Of a stretch of 64,000 nt of DNA, positions 16,315 to 25,421 are shown one piece after another. Both the position numbers and the translations under genes were made by a program. The notes below the pieces were generated by a model. It saw only the letters and a list, made by a program, of their open reading frames with translations, was not told where the DNA came from and did no database searches. The number at the start of each line of letters is the position of its first letter. Position 1 is the stretch's first letter. Source of the DNA: CAYTAU01 sp964442075 (GTDB lineage Bacteria > Bacteroidota > Bacteroidia > Bacteroidales > CAYTAU01); contig CAYTWH010000005.1 in NCBI GenBank assembly GCA_964442075.1, positions 1-64,000 of the forward strand, given 5' to 3'.

Positions 16315-16527
16315 TTATTTACTTTGCCAAATATGAAATAAGATATTTTCGTAATCTTTTTTAGTACAAGTATTATTTTGATATTTTTCTATAAGTGAGT
16401 AAATAAATTCGTATGCTTCATTTTCTTCTTCAATTAATTCTTCCATATGGTCTGGGTAATTATTATTAAAAGTTTCAGCCCAACTTTCTAATTCGTATGC
16501 AATCCAACTTTTATATTCGTGTGTCAT
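16315..16527 (-). CDS. Small acidic protein of unknown function
   Basis: Predicted 70-residue protein from ATG 16527. An upstream in-frame extension to 16602 exists, but it runs across the inverted repeat and out of the module, so I reject it. It is strongly acidic in the middle (HMEELIEEENEAYEF) and aromatic-rich, with no signal peptide. It converges on the nuclease-like gene with three bases between the two stop codons and lies wholly inside the 1.06-kb module. Its charge and position would suit an inhibitor or immunity partner, but nothing in the sequence proves this. Small size keeps confidence moderate. Confidence 0.45.
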   Translation of the reverse strand: MTHEYKSWIAYELESWAETFNNNYPDHMEELIEEENEAYEFIYSLIEKYQNNTCTKKDYENILFHIWQSK

Positions 16528-16547
16528 TTTATGTTGCGTTAGGGATT

Positions 16548-16681
16548 GAAGCATGTTGCATTTTAGTAGATGGTTCCCATTGATTGCTCCAAACAACTTC
16601 AAATTGCTTTTTGTTTTTTTCTAAACCTAAACGAAAGCCACCAACTCCCGCAAATAACTCAACTGCTTTTATTTTCACCAT
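16548..16681 (-). pseudogene. N-terminal remnant of a cytosine-5 DNA methyltransferase
   Basis: Starting at ATG 16681, the frame reads MVKIKAVELFAGVGGFRLGL, then about 25 more residues including VVWSNQWEPSTKMQHAS. ELFAGVGGFRLGL is motif I (SAM binding) of Dcm-type enzymes, and the WSNQWEPSTKxQHA segment is typical of relatives. Recognisable sequence ends exactly at the inverted repeat (16547); the frame then runs six codons into the module and stops at 16529. All catalytic motifs (PCQ, ENV and the rest of about 300 residues) are missing, so no methylation can come from it. Orientation matches the endonuclease remnant at 15127-15483. Confidence 0.8.
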
Positions 16682-16870
16682 TCTTTATTAAGTCTGTAAT
16701 TCTCAACAAACAATCATTGAGATTTTTTTTAATTTCACACTACCAAATTACTAAAACTTTCCATTTAATATCAATCAATCTTAAATTTTTTTATACAATC
16801 AATTTCAACAAGGGTTCAAGTTATTATTGAATTTAATTGTTTGCATTGTTTAAAATGCTTACGCGCTTCA

Positions 16871-16911
16871 CTCGCAATGACGTTAGAATGAAGTTTGCCA
16901 TTCTGTCACAA
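16871..16911. repeat. REP-like element (CTCGCAATGACG family)
   Basis: CTCGCAATGACGTT is shared with the right arm of the larger palindrome at 26949-27028. A small stem AGAATG/CATTCT follows directly. Confidence 0.55.
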
Positions 16912-16957
16912 AACACTTAGAGCCTAATATACAGCAAATTAAATAGTAATAGCCTAA

Positions 16958-17107
16958 TTTATTGCCGTGTTAGCTACCTTTATTGCAATAAAACGGGACT
17001 TTATTGTCGTGTTAGCCACCTTTATTGCCATAAAACGGGACTTTATTGCCGTGTTAGCCACCTTTATTGCAATAAAACGGGTCTTTATTGCCGTGTTAGC
17101 CACCTTT
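16958..17107. repeat. 42-bp tandem minisatellite, about 3.6 copies
   Basis: Units start at 16958, 17000, 17042 and 17084, each beginning TTTATTGCCGTGTTAGCCAC (the first two with one or two changes) and continuing CTTTATTGCAATAAAACGGG. The period of 42 is divisible by three, so the minus strand can be read as a 14-residue repeat (KVANTAIKSRFIAI), but no start, signal or homology supports translation. Confidence 0.8.
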
Positions 17108-17129
17108 AGCACGACACTACGGCAGTTTA

Positions 17130-17340
17130 GCAGGGTGTAAGGCTCCTTTATCGGCTTAATAGACTCCTTCACTTGCCCATTTGCTTCCATTACTTTTCCG
17201 TTTGCTTACGTTATTTGTCCGTTTGCTTACATCATTTTCCCTTTTGGGTCCATCATTGGATTGTTTGCTTCCTTTATTTGTCCATTGGGCTCCTTCATTG
17301 GCTTATAATGGTTCATCATTGGCTTGTTAGAGTCTAGCCT
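17130..17340. repeat. Degenerate short-repeat tract
   Basis: Loose repetitions of TTTGCTTAC / CATTTGCTTCC / TCCTTCATTGGCTT units (about 17-22 bases) run from the minisatellite to the palindrome at 17348. The tract looks like a decayed extension of the same slippage-prone DNA. Confidence 0.5.
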
Positions 17341-17347
17341 TGTCGTC

Positions 17348-17380
17348 AAACCTTCAAGGTTTTCAAAACCTTGAAGGTTT
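17348..17380. terminator. Perfect 16-bp inverted repeat after the adhesin gene
   Basis: AAACCTTCAAGGTTTT (17348-17363), C, then its exact complement (17365-17380). It lies 19 bases beyond the stop of the adhesin on the minus strand. The arms themselves contain TTTT runs, so it can act as a terminator; the sequence is also a common Bacteroidota intergenic palindrome. Confidence 0.6.
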
Positions 17381-17398
17381 TTGTATGAACAAATAGGG

Positions 17399-20300
17399 CT
17401 AATATTTAATTGTTACTATACCCTGAATTGGTTCTGTATCGTTATTAAGAGTAATAATAAAAACATAGGAGCTAAGTGGTAGTTTTTTGCCTTTAAATGT
17501 ACCATCCCATGGCTGGTTATATCCTTCCGATTCAAATACAATATCGCCCCACCTGCTATAAACTTCAATTATTACCTCAGGATAAAGCTCTATGCCTTTT
17601 ATTTCCCAATAATCGTTTGCACCATCGCCATTTGGAGTAAATAATGTAGGTATTTCAAGACATGATATCTGTGTTTCGGTAAGTTCAAATGTTTCAACAA
17701 AGTAACAATCGTTATAATCTGTTACCGTTACTATATATTCTCCTGCATAAAGCTCGGTAATAAGTGAATCGCTTTGCTGATTTGTCCATATATATGTATA
17801 AGGCTGTGTTCCTCCATAAACTGCTATTGATATTTCCCCGTCGTAATTACCAATACAGCTTACAGGGCTTATTTCTTCGGTGTAAATCATTTCTAAGGGT
17901 TCTGTTATTGTTGTCTGCCCTGTTTTGCTACAGCCGTTTGCATCGGTAATTGTAACAAGATATAATCCACTTGTAAGACTTACGCTTGTTGATGCTGTTT
18001 GCCCATCACTCCAAATGTATGTGTAGGGAGGAGCTCCTCCTGCTGCCAGTGCCTGTGCAGTAGCATTGTTGCCTCCATAACAATAAACGTTTTGTGTTGA
18101 AAAAATAAGCAATATAATTGGCGGCTGGGTAACATCAATTTTAGGAAGTGTTATAATACATCCGTTAATATCGGTAATTGTAACACTATAAGTCCCTTCC
18201 GGTAGATTATTTAAATAAGAACTTGATGAAGAATCGTTCCACAAATAATTATAAGGCGGGTTTCCTCCCGATATTATTAATTCTATCATACCATCGCTCA
18301 ATCCATTACACGATACATTAGTAACAACTACTGAATCGGCTAATGGCAATGGCTCAGTTATTAAAATAGTATCAAAAGCAGTACAGCCAATAGCATCGGT
18401 AACTGTTACACTATAATTACCTGTATTAAGATTTGTAATAACACTGCTTGTATCTAAATTATTCCAGATATACACAAAGGGCGGTATTCCGCTAATAATA
18501 TTTATACTTGCTGTGCCGTTTGGTGCTCCGTTGCAATCAATATTTGTTCCCACCAATGTAAACTGTGGGGCAGGATTTATACTTATTGTTACACTTGCAG
18601 TATCGTAACATCCAAAATCGTTAAATACTGTAACTGTATATACTGTAGTAGAATTGACTGTTGCCACAGGATTTGCAATTAAGGGATTGTCTAATCCGTT
18701 AACCGGACTCCAGGAATAAGATGTTCCACCACTTGCAGTTAGTTGTAAGGAAACTCCCTCACAAATTGTATCTGTTCCTGTAGCTTGCGCAACAGGTAAA
18801 GGATGAACATATATGCTTAATGTATCCTTATTAAAACAGCCTGAGTTTGTATCGGTAACTGTTACATAATAATCAGTATCAACAAGAGGAGTAAGTATAA
18901 TAAAATTGAGAGTATCGCCGGTATTCCACAAATATGTATCTCCTCCCGATACATTGATAGTAGTAGCTTCTCCTATACATAAGGAGGTATCGCCTGCAAA
19001 TGCAATGTTTGGCAATGCATTTACTGTTACCAATTGCGACTCAATTGTAAAACATCCCGAAGTTCCGTCTGTAACTGTAACATAATAAGTAGTATTGCCT
19101 GTAGGCGATATTATTGTTGCAGCAGTAGTATCGCTGTTATCCCACAAGTATATATCACCTCCGCTTGCTGTTAGCGTTGTTGATTCTCCATCACAAATAG
19201 TGCTTATTCCGCTAATACTTACTATTGGAGCAGAACTTACACTTACTAGTTGTGAGCCAATTGCAGTACAGCCTGTAGCTGTGTTTGTTACTGTTACATA
19301 ATAAGTACTGTCTGTAGCAGGATTTACAGTAGTTGAGTCGGTAATATCGCCTGTACTCCATAAATAAGTATCACCACCACTTGCCGTGATAGTTGTAGAA
19401 GCTCCATCGCATATTGCAGCCAATCCACTTATGGTGATAGTTGGCAAAGGATTAACACTAACTAATTGTGAAGCAGTTGCTGTGCATCCAGTTGCAGTGC
19501 TTGTTACTGTTACATTATATGTTGTGTTTAATAATGGATTAACAGTAGTTGTATCTGTATTATCGCCTGTATCCCAGGCATAAGTATCGCCACCACTTGC
19601 TGTAAGCAATGTTGATTCTCCCTCACATATTGTTATTGTACCGCTAATACTAACACTTGGCAAGGCATTAACTGTTACAAGTTGTGAGCCGCTTGCAGTA
19701 CATCCTGTTGCAGTATTTGTTACTGTTACATTATATGTTGTATTTACCGTTGGACTTACTGTTGTTGCCGCTGTATTATCGCCGGTATCCCAGGCATAAG
19801 TATCTCCACCACTTGCAGTAAGAGTAGTTGAAGCTCCTTCACATATTGTTATTGTTCCGCTTATGCTAACACTTGGTAAAGCATTAACTGTTACAAGTTG
19901 TGAGCCAGTTTCTGTACATCCGGTTGCAGTATTTGTAACGGTTACGTTATATGTTGTATTTGTTGTTGGGCTTACTGTTGTTGCCGCTGTATTATCGCCT
20001 GTATCCCAGGCATAAGTATCACCACCACTGGCAGTAAGACTTGTTGATTGTCCATCACATATTGTTGTTGTTCCCGATATTGATACAATTGGTGCAGGAT
20101 TAACACTTACAAGCTGTGAAGCAGTTGCAGTACATCCGGTTGCAGTATTTGTTACTGTTACATTGTATGTAGTATTTGATGCCGGGCTTACTATTGTTGC
20201 TGCTGTATTATCGCCTGTATCCCATGCATAGGTATCACCACCACTTGCAGTAAGAGTTGTTGAGCTTCCCTCACATATTGTTGTTGTTCCGCTTATACTT

Positions 20301-22309
20301 GCGCTTGGCAAGGCATTAACTGTTACAAGTTGTGAGCCGCTTGCAGTGCATCCTGTTGCAGTGATTGTTACTGTTACATTGTATGTTGTATTTGTTGTAG
20401 GGCTTACTGTTGTTGCTGCTGTATTATCTCCGGTATCCCACGAATATGTGTTTCCACCACTGGCGGTAAGAGTTGTTGATTGACCAATACATATTGTTGT
20501 TGTTCCCGATATTGATACACTTGGTACAGGATTAACTGTTACAAGTTGTGAGGCGGTTTCAGTACATCCTGTTGCAGTATTTGTTACTGTTACATTGTAT
20601 GTTGTATTTGTTGTAGGGCTTACTGTTGTTGCCGCGGTATTATCTCCGGTATCCCAGGCATAAGTATCTCCACCACTTGCTGTAAGACTTGTTGACTGAC
20701 CATTGCATATTGTTGTTGTTCCAGATATTGATACATTTGGAGCAGGGTTAACAGTAACTGTTACCTGTGTTGGATAACTGGGGCATATACCTCCTGTTAA
20801 ACCGGTAACTGTATATATAGTTGTTGATGTTGGGCTAACATTTATTGTAGCTGTTGTTGCACCAGTATTCCATGAATAAGTGTCAGCACCACTTGCTGTT
20901 AAGTTCACTGACTGACCTTCGCAAATTGTTGGATTAACAGGAGCAATTGTAACTATGGGTGTATCGCAAGGAACATCTATACATAAGGTTGTTACTGCAG
21001 GAGTAATGGTAGGAGAATCGGCCGGAATATTATTATCGCTCCCGCCACTAAAATCTGTATGAGCAGCAGCAATTGGAGGAGGAGCAAAATTTCTTTTATT
21101 GGCAGAAAAAGGAGTTTCGTTGCAGTTACTATTTCCAAATTCATCTGTTTTGATAAGATAATATTCATATCCTGTTCCCGTACCAATTGTACCAATAACA
21201 TAACCATTATCGCTTGTTTGTTGGCCATCGGTAAAAATGAAACTCATTCCCGTACCATAATGCATGGCAAAATCTATTGCTCCGCTACTTGCAGATTTCA
21301 TTAAAAAGCTATTAAACGAAAGCGGGAACAAATTGGATATTGTAAAACCAATAATTGCATAGCCTCCATCAAGTGTTTTTTTAACGCATTGTGGTTCATC
21401 AGCAAAACCAATATCATAAGCACTCGACCATGTTATGTTGCCTGTGCCGTCAATATCAAAAACATATGAGTCTGATGCATCAAATCCTATTATAGATTCG
21501 GTTGTTGAGCCAGATACAATAATACTTCCATCATTAATTAATTCTATGGCAGTTGCCGATTCATGTTCAAAATCATTTCCATAAGTATTTAGCCAAAGAA
21601 CATTCCCTGCACCATCTGTTTTTAAAATAACTATATCTGATGTTGTATCCACTCCTGCAAAAACCTGTTCTGTTTTACCAACAACTATATATCCATCAGA
21701 AGCCTCTTCAACAGCATATGCTGCATCATCATCGTCAGGACTTACTTGTATTGCTCTGTCCCATGTCATATTTCCATTAAGATCAGTTTTTACCATATAT
21801 ATATTTGTAGAGTCTTTTGCACCAAAACTTGTAGATGTTCCAACTGCCAGATATCCTCCGTCTTGGGTTTGCATAACATAATTTCCATTTTCACTATTTC
21901 CTCCACCATATCCTTTTGACCATGTAACATCTCCTGTGGAATTTGTTTTTATTAGAAATAGATCATCGCAAGATGTTCCAGAGCACTCACCTGTTAATAT
22001 ATAACCGCCATCAGACGTAAGTTTCACATCATTTAAAAAATATGTGCTGAAATTAAAGAAGTTATTATCACCATATTGTCTTGCCCATTGAACTACTCCG
22101 GCAGAATCAACTTTAATCATCGAAGAATAAACTGGCGGAATTCCTATACTTGTTCCTGTAATAACATAACCTCCATCAGTAGCTTGCTGTACATTGGAAA
22201 ATAAGTCCATAATGCCTCCCAGATTATAAGTCTTTTGAAATGTTATTTGTGAAAATATTACAGAATTAGTAATTGATAATAAAATTATCAAATAGATAGC
22301 TTTTTTCAT
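17399..22309 (-). CDS. Giant T9SS surface protein with propeller-like N terminus and PKD-like repeats
   Basis: A predicted 1636-residue secreted protein, starting at ATG 22309 (MKKAIYLI signal peptide). An upstream TTG would add eight polar residues and is rejected. Residues about 25-410 carry repeated ~50-residue blades of the TSDGGYILTG...YLIKTDxxG type, resembling a beta-propeller. About eleven PKD/Ig-like repeats (VSISGTTTIC...LTASGGDTYAWDTGDNT) follow, then SprB-type repeats (PYTYIWSDGQ, PYNYLWND), and the gliding-motility-associated C-terminal domain from IPTLFTPNGDGANDYW. The architecture suggests a T9SS-delivered adhesin or motility-related surface filament. It is transcribed alone; TAATTTTA upstream is a weak -7 candidate. 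Confidence 0.88.
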   Translation of the reverse strand: MKKAIYLIILLSITNSVIFSQITFQKTYNLGGIMDLFSNVQQATDGGYVITGTSIGIPPVYSSMIKVDSAGVVQWARQYGDNNFFNFSTYFLNDVKLTSDGGYILTGECSGTSCDDLFLIKTNSTGDVTWSKGYGGGNSENGNYVMQTQDGGYLAVGTSTSFGAKDSTNIYMVKTDLNGNMTWDRAIQVSPDDDDAAYAVEEASDGYIVVGKTEQVFAGVDTTSDIVILKTDGAGNVLWLNTYGNDFEHESATAIELINDGSIIVSGSTTESIIGFDASDSYVFDIDGTGNITWSSAYDIGFADEPQCVKKTLDGGYAIIGFTISNLFPLSFNSFLMKSASSGAIDFAMHYGTGMSFIFTDGQQTSDNGYVIGTIGTGTGYEYYLIKTDEFGNSNCNETPFSANKRNFAPPPIAAAHTDFSGGSDNNIPADSPTITPAVTTLCIDVPCDTPIVTIAPVNPTICEGQSVNLTASGADTYSWNTGATTATINVSPTSTTIYTVTGLTGGICPSYPTQVTVTVNPAPNVSISGTTTICNGQSTSLTASGGDTYAWDTGDNTAATTVSPTTNTTYNVTVTNTATGCTETASQLVTVNPVPSVSISGTTTICIGQSTTLTASGGNTYSWDTGDNTAATTVSPTTNTTYNVTVTITATGCTASGSQLVTVNALPSASISGTTTICEGSSTTLTASGGDTYAWDTGDNTAATIVSPASNTTYNVTVTNTATGCTATASQLVSVNPAPIVSISGTTTICDGQSTSLTASGGDTYAWDTGDNTAATTVSPTTNTTYNVTVTNTATGCTETGSQLVTVNALPSVSISGTITICEGASTTLTASGGDTYAWDTGDNTAATTVSPTVNTTYNVTVTNTATGCTASGSQLVTVNALPSVSISGTITICEGESTLLTASGGDTYAWDTGDNTDTTTVNPLLNTTYNVTVTSTATGCTATASQLVSVNPLPTITISGLAAICDGASTTITASGGDTYLWSTGDITDSTTVNPATDSTYYVTVTNTATGCTAIGSQLVSVSSAPIVSISGISTICDGESTTLTASGGDIYLWDNSDTTAATIISPTGNTTYYVTVTDGTSGCFTIESQLVTVNALPNIAFAGDTSLCIGEATTINVSGGDTYLWNTGDTLNFIILTPLVDTDYYVTVTDTNSGCFNKDTLSIYVHPLPVAQATGTDTICEGVSLQLTASGGTSYSWSPVNGLDNPLIANPVATVNSTTVYTVTVFNDFGCYDTASVTISINPAPQFTLVGTNIDCNGAPNGTASINIISGIPPFVYIWNNLDTSSVITNLNTGNYSVTVTDAIGCTAFDTILITEPLPLADSVVVTNVSCNGLSDGMIELIISGGNPPYNYLWNDSSSSSYLNNLPEGTYSVTITDINGCIITLPKIDVTQPPIILLIFSTQNVYCYGGNNATAQALAAGGAPPYTYIWSDGQTASTSVSLTSGLYLVTITDANGCSKTGQTTITEPLEMIYTEEISPVSCIGNYDGEISIAVYGGTQPYTYIWTNQQSDSLITELYAGEYIVTVTDYNDCYFVETFELTETQISCLEIPTLFTPNGDGANDYWEIKGIELYPEVIIEVYSRWGDIVFESEGYNQPWDGTFKGKKLPLSSYVFIITLNNDTEPIQGIVTIKY
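18808..20751 (-). repeat. Nine tandem 216-bp repeats inside the adhesin
   Basis: The block repeats every 216 bp (72 codons); for example, ATCCCAGGCATAAGTATC-type segments fall at 19571, 19787 and 20003. Units in the N-terminal half are most alike, while those nearer 18.8 kb have diverged, with changes in the WDTGDNT and ICEG segments. No unit pair looked identical, unlike the 264-bp array. Confidence 0.8.
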
Positions 22310-22381
22310 AATGTGGTTAATTTGGTTTTGCAACGCTAAAATTATGAATAATAATAATATAAAAAAATATTATTGATAAGA

Positions 22382-25300
22382 TTACTGTTTTTCAAATAAA
22401 GAATAAAGAACAGGAACAACAATTAGTGTTAGTGCTGTTGAAACAAATAAACCGCCAATAATTGTCCAGCCAAGCGGAGCCCATAGTGTTCCTCCGCTAA
22501 GAGTTAGGGGTAATAGTCCGCCAATGGTTGTAACCGAGGTTAATATAATTGGTAAAAACCGTACTTTGCCTGCTTCAATAATTGCTTCGTTCTTTGGTTT
22601 ACCTGCCCGTTTTAATTTATTGGTATAATCAACAAGTATTATTGAATCGTTTACTACAATACCAAACAAACTTATAAGACCAATAAAGGCAGTAAATGAA
22701 AATGTAAAGCCCGACAAATATAATGCGGCAACAGAGCCTATTAATGCAAAAGGTATTGCCGAAAAAATAATAAGCGGCTGTGTAAACGACCTGAACTGTA
22801 ATACAAGCAGGGCAAAAATACCTATCAAAGCAAACAAACTGGCTTTATACATTCCGCCAAAAGTCTCTTGTCTGCTTTCAAATTCTCCTGTGTATTTATA
22901 ATTATATCCATCGGGAAAAGGGTATTCTTTTAATTGTTCATCAATGAGTTTAATTATATCGTCCAAAACAAAATCTTTTTCTATATCAGCTGTAATTGTT
23001 GAACTTCTGTTAAGATTATAGTGAGTAATATAACCTGGCGATGGTTTTAATTCAACATTGGCAAGTTGTTTTAAGGGAACTAACTTGCCGCTTAGCGATG
23101 CTACGTATATTTTATCGAAATCGCTAATTTTAAACTTATTGTTGAGCGGTAAACGTAATACAATATCAAATTCCTCGCCTTCTTTGTTTCTATATTTAGA
23201 AACCGATGTTCCGTTAATACATGTTCTAATGGTTTTATCAATTTCATGTATAGGAACACCATACATTCCCGCTTTATCTTTATTTATATTAAAAAACAGG
23301 TCAAGCTTTTTACTTGTGAGTCGGTTGTCGATGTTTAATGTGCCTTTTGTATCTGTTACAATTTGTTCAATATCATCGCTTATCGCCCTGAGCTTTTCAA
23401 TATCATCGCCGGTTAGTTTAATAGCCAATGGAGCTTCAACGGGTGGTGCCTGTTCAAATTCTTTGATTATAATTTTTACATTTACAAAGCCATCGAATTT
23501 TTTTCTTAGCTTAGCAATTGTAGCATTAAATTCATGATAATTATAATCGTTAAGCTCAACCATTATAGAGCCCAAATTACTTGCATAGCTATGTGGGAAA
23601 ACACTATAATAGATACGCGGATTTCCATGTCCTATATTGGTTGTAATATTTTTAACTTCGGGGATATTGTCTAAAGTTTGTTCAACAAGTTTTACAATTT
23701 TTGTTGTTTTATTGATATTTGTTCCCTCGGGAGCAAAAACACGAACCAGAAAAATTGGTTTCTCAGCTTTTGGGAAAAAACTAATTCCAACCTTTTGAAA
23801 AAGCAAGCCTGCACCCCCAAGCAACACTATCGCAGTTATAATAACCAAGGCTTTATTTTTTAAAGAAAAGTTTAATATTTTTTGATAAGGTCCTTCAATA
23901 AACTTTGTAATTAGTTTTGGCTTTTTCTTCTTTTTAATTTTAACGGTTTTATCTTTTAAAATATATTTTGATAGAAAAGGAGTAAGGGTTAAAGCTATAA
24001 AAAGAGAAGCTGTAAGGGTAAAAAATACTGTTACAGGCATGCTTTGTATAAATCGTCCTGCTTTGTCGGGCATTGTTATAATTGGGATAAATGCTAAAAG
24101 AGTTGTTCCTGTAGCAGTAATTAATGGCCATCCTAATTGTGCTGTTCCTTTTATGGCTGCTTCCTTTTTGGAATATCCCATCTCTAAAAAGCGGTCAATA
24201 TTTTCAACTATGGCAATTGAATTGTCAACCATTATTCCAAGGGCAATTATTAATCCGGCAATAGTCATTTGTTGAAAACCAAAACCAACCAGATCAACTA
24301 ATGCTAATCCAAGAAAAATTGAGAACGGAATTGCTATAATTACCATAATTGTTTGCCTGTAACCTAATGCTAAAAAGATAACCAGACCTACAAGAAAAAT
24401 TCCCTGAAAAAGATTCTTTAAAAAATTATTAACCCTGTGTTTAACACTTGCCGATTGGTCGAAAACATATTGCAGCGATATGTCTTTACTTAGGGTTTTG
24501 TCAAACTCGGCAACAACTTCTTTAATATTCTCAACAACATCAAAAATATTAAAATCCATTTTTTGTTGAACAGTTATAAAAACAGAACGTTGTTTGTTAA
24601 AGCGGGCGTAATAATTCTGGTCTTCGTAGTCAAATTTTATATCAGCAATGTTTCTTAAGTATATAATCCTTCCCATATACGAACTGACTACCGTGTTTTT
24701 AATTTCTTCAATATCCTGATATAAACCGCTTGTTTTTATATTAAAATGCTTGTCTGATATTTTTAAAGAACCTCCTGGAATATTGGCATTATTACTCTTT
24801 ATGGCGTTTGAAACATTATCAATTGATATATTCATTTGTGCCATTTTTTCAATATCAAGTGAAATTCTGAGTTCTTTATCTGGACACGCAAGGATTTCAA
24901 CTTTTCTAACACCTTTTGTTTTTTCAATTTTTTGTTTTAAGATCTTTGCCTTCTTGTTTATTTCGGAATATTCTGCTGTTTCGGAAACCAATGCTAAGTG
25001 CATAATTACAACATCTGCACTCGACCACTTGCTAATATCTAATTTGTAAATATCCTTTGGCAAATCGGCTCTTATATTGTTTACCTGCCTAACTACTTCA
25101 TCAAATTTTTCTTTAGGGTCAGTTTCAAACGAAAATTCTATTGCTGTTGAAACAATCCCGTTTTTAATTCCTGTTTCAATTTTCTTAATATCTTCAATTT
25201 CGTTTAATGCTTCTTCAATGGGGTCGGCAATTAATTGCTCCAGGTCAACAGGATTAGCTCCGGGATAAATAACGGTAACACTCGCTCCGGGTATATCAAT

Positions 25301-25417
25301 GGGCGGGTCTTCCATTCGTGGCATAGTAAAGAATGAAATAACACCCGCTATTAACAATGTTAGAAAAACAACAATTGTAAAATGATGATTTTCTATGGCT
25401 ATTTTTGGCAACTTCAT
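22382..25417 (-). CDS. RND-family efflux transporter permease
   Basis: A 1011-residue inner-membrane RND transporter, the proton-driven pump of a tripartite efflux system. Two homologous halves are visible, each with an N-terminal membrane helix, a large periplasmic loop and a cluster of membrane segments: IALGIMVDNSIAIVEN in the first half and FGIVVNDSIILVDY in the second. The first motif has Asp-Asn where AcrB-type pumps have Asp-Asp. LGLALVDLVGFGFQQMTIAG and TGTTLLAFIPI are further family signatures. It is the last gene of the TetR-TolC-HlyD-RND cluster, separated from the adaptor gene by a four-helix-bundle gene. The substrate is unknown; the sequence resembles HAE1/AcrB-like rather than metal-specific pumps. 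Confidence 0.93.
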   Translation of the reverse strand: MKLPKIAIENHHFTIVVFLTLLIAGVISFFTMPRMEDPPIDIPGASVTVIYPGANPVDLEQLIADPIEEALNEIEDIKKIETGIKNGIVSTAIEFSFETDPKEKFDEVVRQVNNIRADLPKDIYKLDISKWSSADVVIMHLALVSETAEYSEINKKAKILKQKIEKTKGVRKVEILACPDKELRISLDIEKMAQMNISIDNVSNAIKSNNANIPGGSLKISDKHFNIKTSGLYQDIEEIKNTVVSSYMGRIIYLRNIADIKFDYEDQNYYARFNKQRSVFITVQQKMDFNIFDVVENIKEVVAEFDKTLSKDISLQYVFDQSASVKHRVNNFLKNLFQGIFLVGLVIFLALGYRQTIMVIIAIPFSIFLGLALVDLVGFGFQQMTIAGLIIALGIMVDNSIAIVENIDRFLEMGYSKKEAAIKGTAQLGWPLITATGTTLLAFIPIITMPDKAGRFIQSMPVTVFFTLTASLFIALTLTPFLSKYILKDKTVKIKKKKKPKLITKFIEGPYQKILNFSLKNKALVIITAIVLLGGAGLLFQKVGISFFPKAEKPIFLVRVFAPEGTNINKTTKIVKLVEQTLDNIPEVKNITTNIGHGNPRIYYSVFPHSYASNLGSIMVELNDYNYHEFNATIAKLRKKFDGFVNVKIIIKEFEQAPPVEAPLAIKLTGDDIEKLRAISDDIEQIVTDTKGTLNIDNRLTSKKLDLFFNINKDKAGMYGVPIHEIDKTIRTCINGTSVSKYRNKEGEEFDIVLRLPLNNKFKISDFDKIYVASLSGKLVPLKQLANVELKPSPGYITHYNLNRSSTITADIEKDFVLDDIIKLIDEQLKEYPFPDGYNYKYTGEFESRQETFGGMYKASLFALIGIFALLVLQFRSFTQPLIIFSAIPFALIGSVAALYLSGFTFSFTAFIGLISLFGIVVNDSIILVDYTNKLKRAGKPKNEAIIEAGKVRFLPIILTSVTTIGGLLPLTLSGGTLWAPLGWTIIGGLFVSTALTLIVVPVLYSLFEKQ

Positions 25418-25421
25418 TTAG

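Larger units (their letters stand above)
15488..16547. mobile_element. 1.06-kb module bounded by 14-bp inverted repeats, inserted in an R-M locus
   Basis: AATCCCTAACGCAA at 15488-15501 and its exact reverse complement at 16534-16547 bound 1,060 bp. Outside the left end lies the C-terminal remnant of a Sau3AI-like endonuclease; outside the right end lies the N-terminal remnant of a cytosine-5 methyltransferase, broken exactly at the repeat. Inside are a C-protein-like regulator, an ExK-motif nuclease-like gene and a small convergent acidic gene. There is no transposase and I see no target-site duplication. I infer an acquired or mobilised cassette that replaced the interior of the older system; the mechanism is unknown. 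Confidence 0.55.
16682..17398. other. Gene-free region with repeats
   Basis: About 700 bases with no convincing gene. The first ~170 bases are AT-rich. They are followed by a REP-like fragment (16871-16911), a 42-bp minisatellite (16958-17107), a degenerate repeat tract (17130-17340) and a perfect palindrome (17348-17380). Confidence 0.65.

Noticed and set aside
15488..16547. Calling the module a standard insertion sequence
   Set aside because: It has inverted repeats but no transposase and no visible target duplication, so I describe it only as a repeat-bounded module.
16958..17107. Possible CRISPR array
   Set aside because: The units are contiguous tandem copies with no unique spacers and there are no cas genes nearby.
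16954..17190. A 78-codon minus-strand frame across the 42-bp minisatellite
   Set aside because: No signal, domain or promoter; the frame stays open only because the unit length is divisible by three. Kept as a repeat and a finding, not as a gene.
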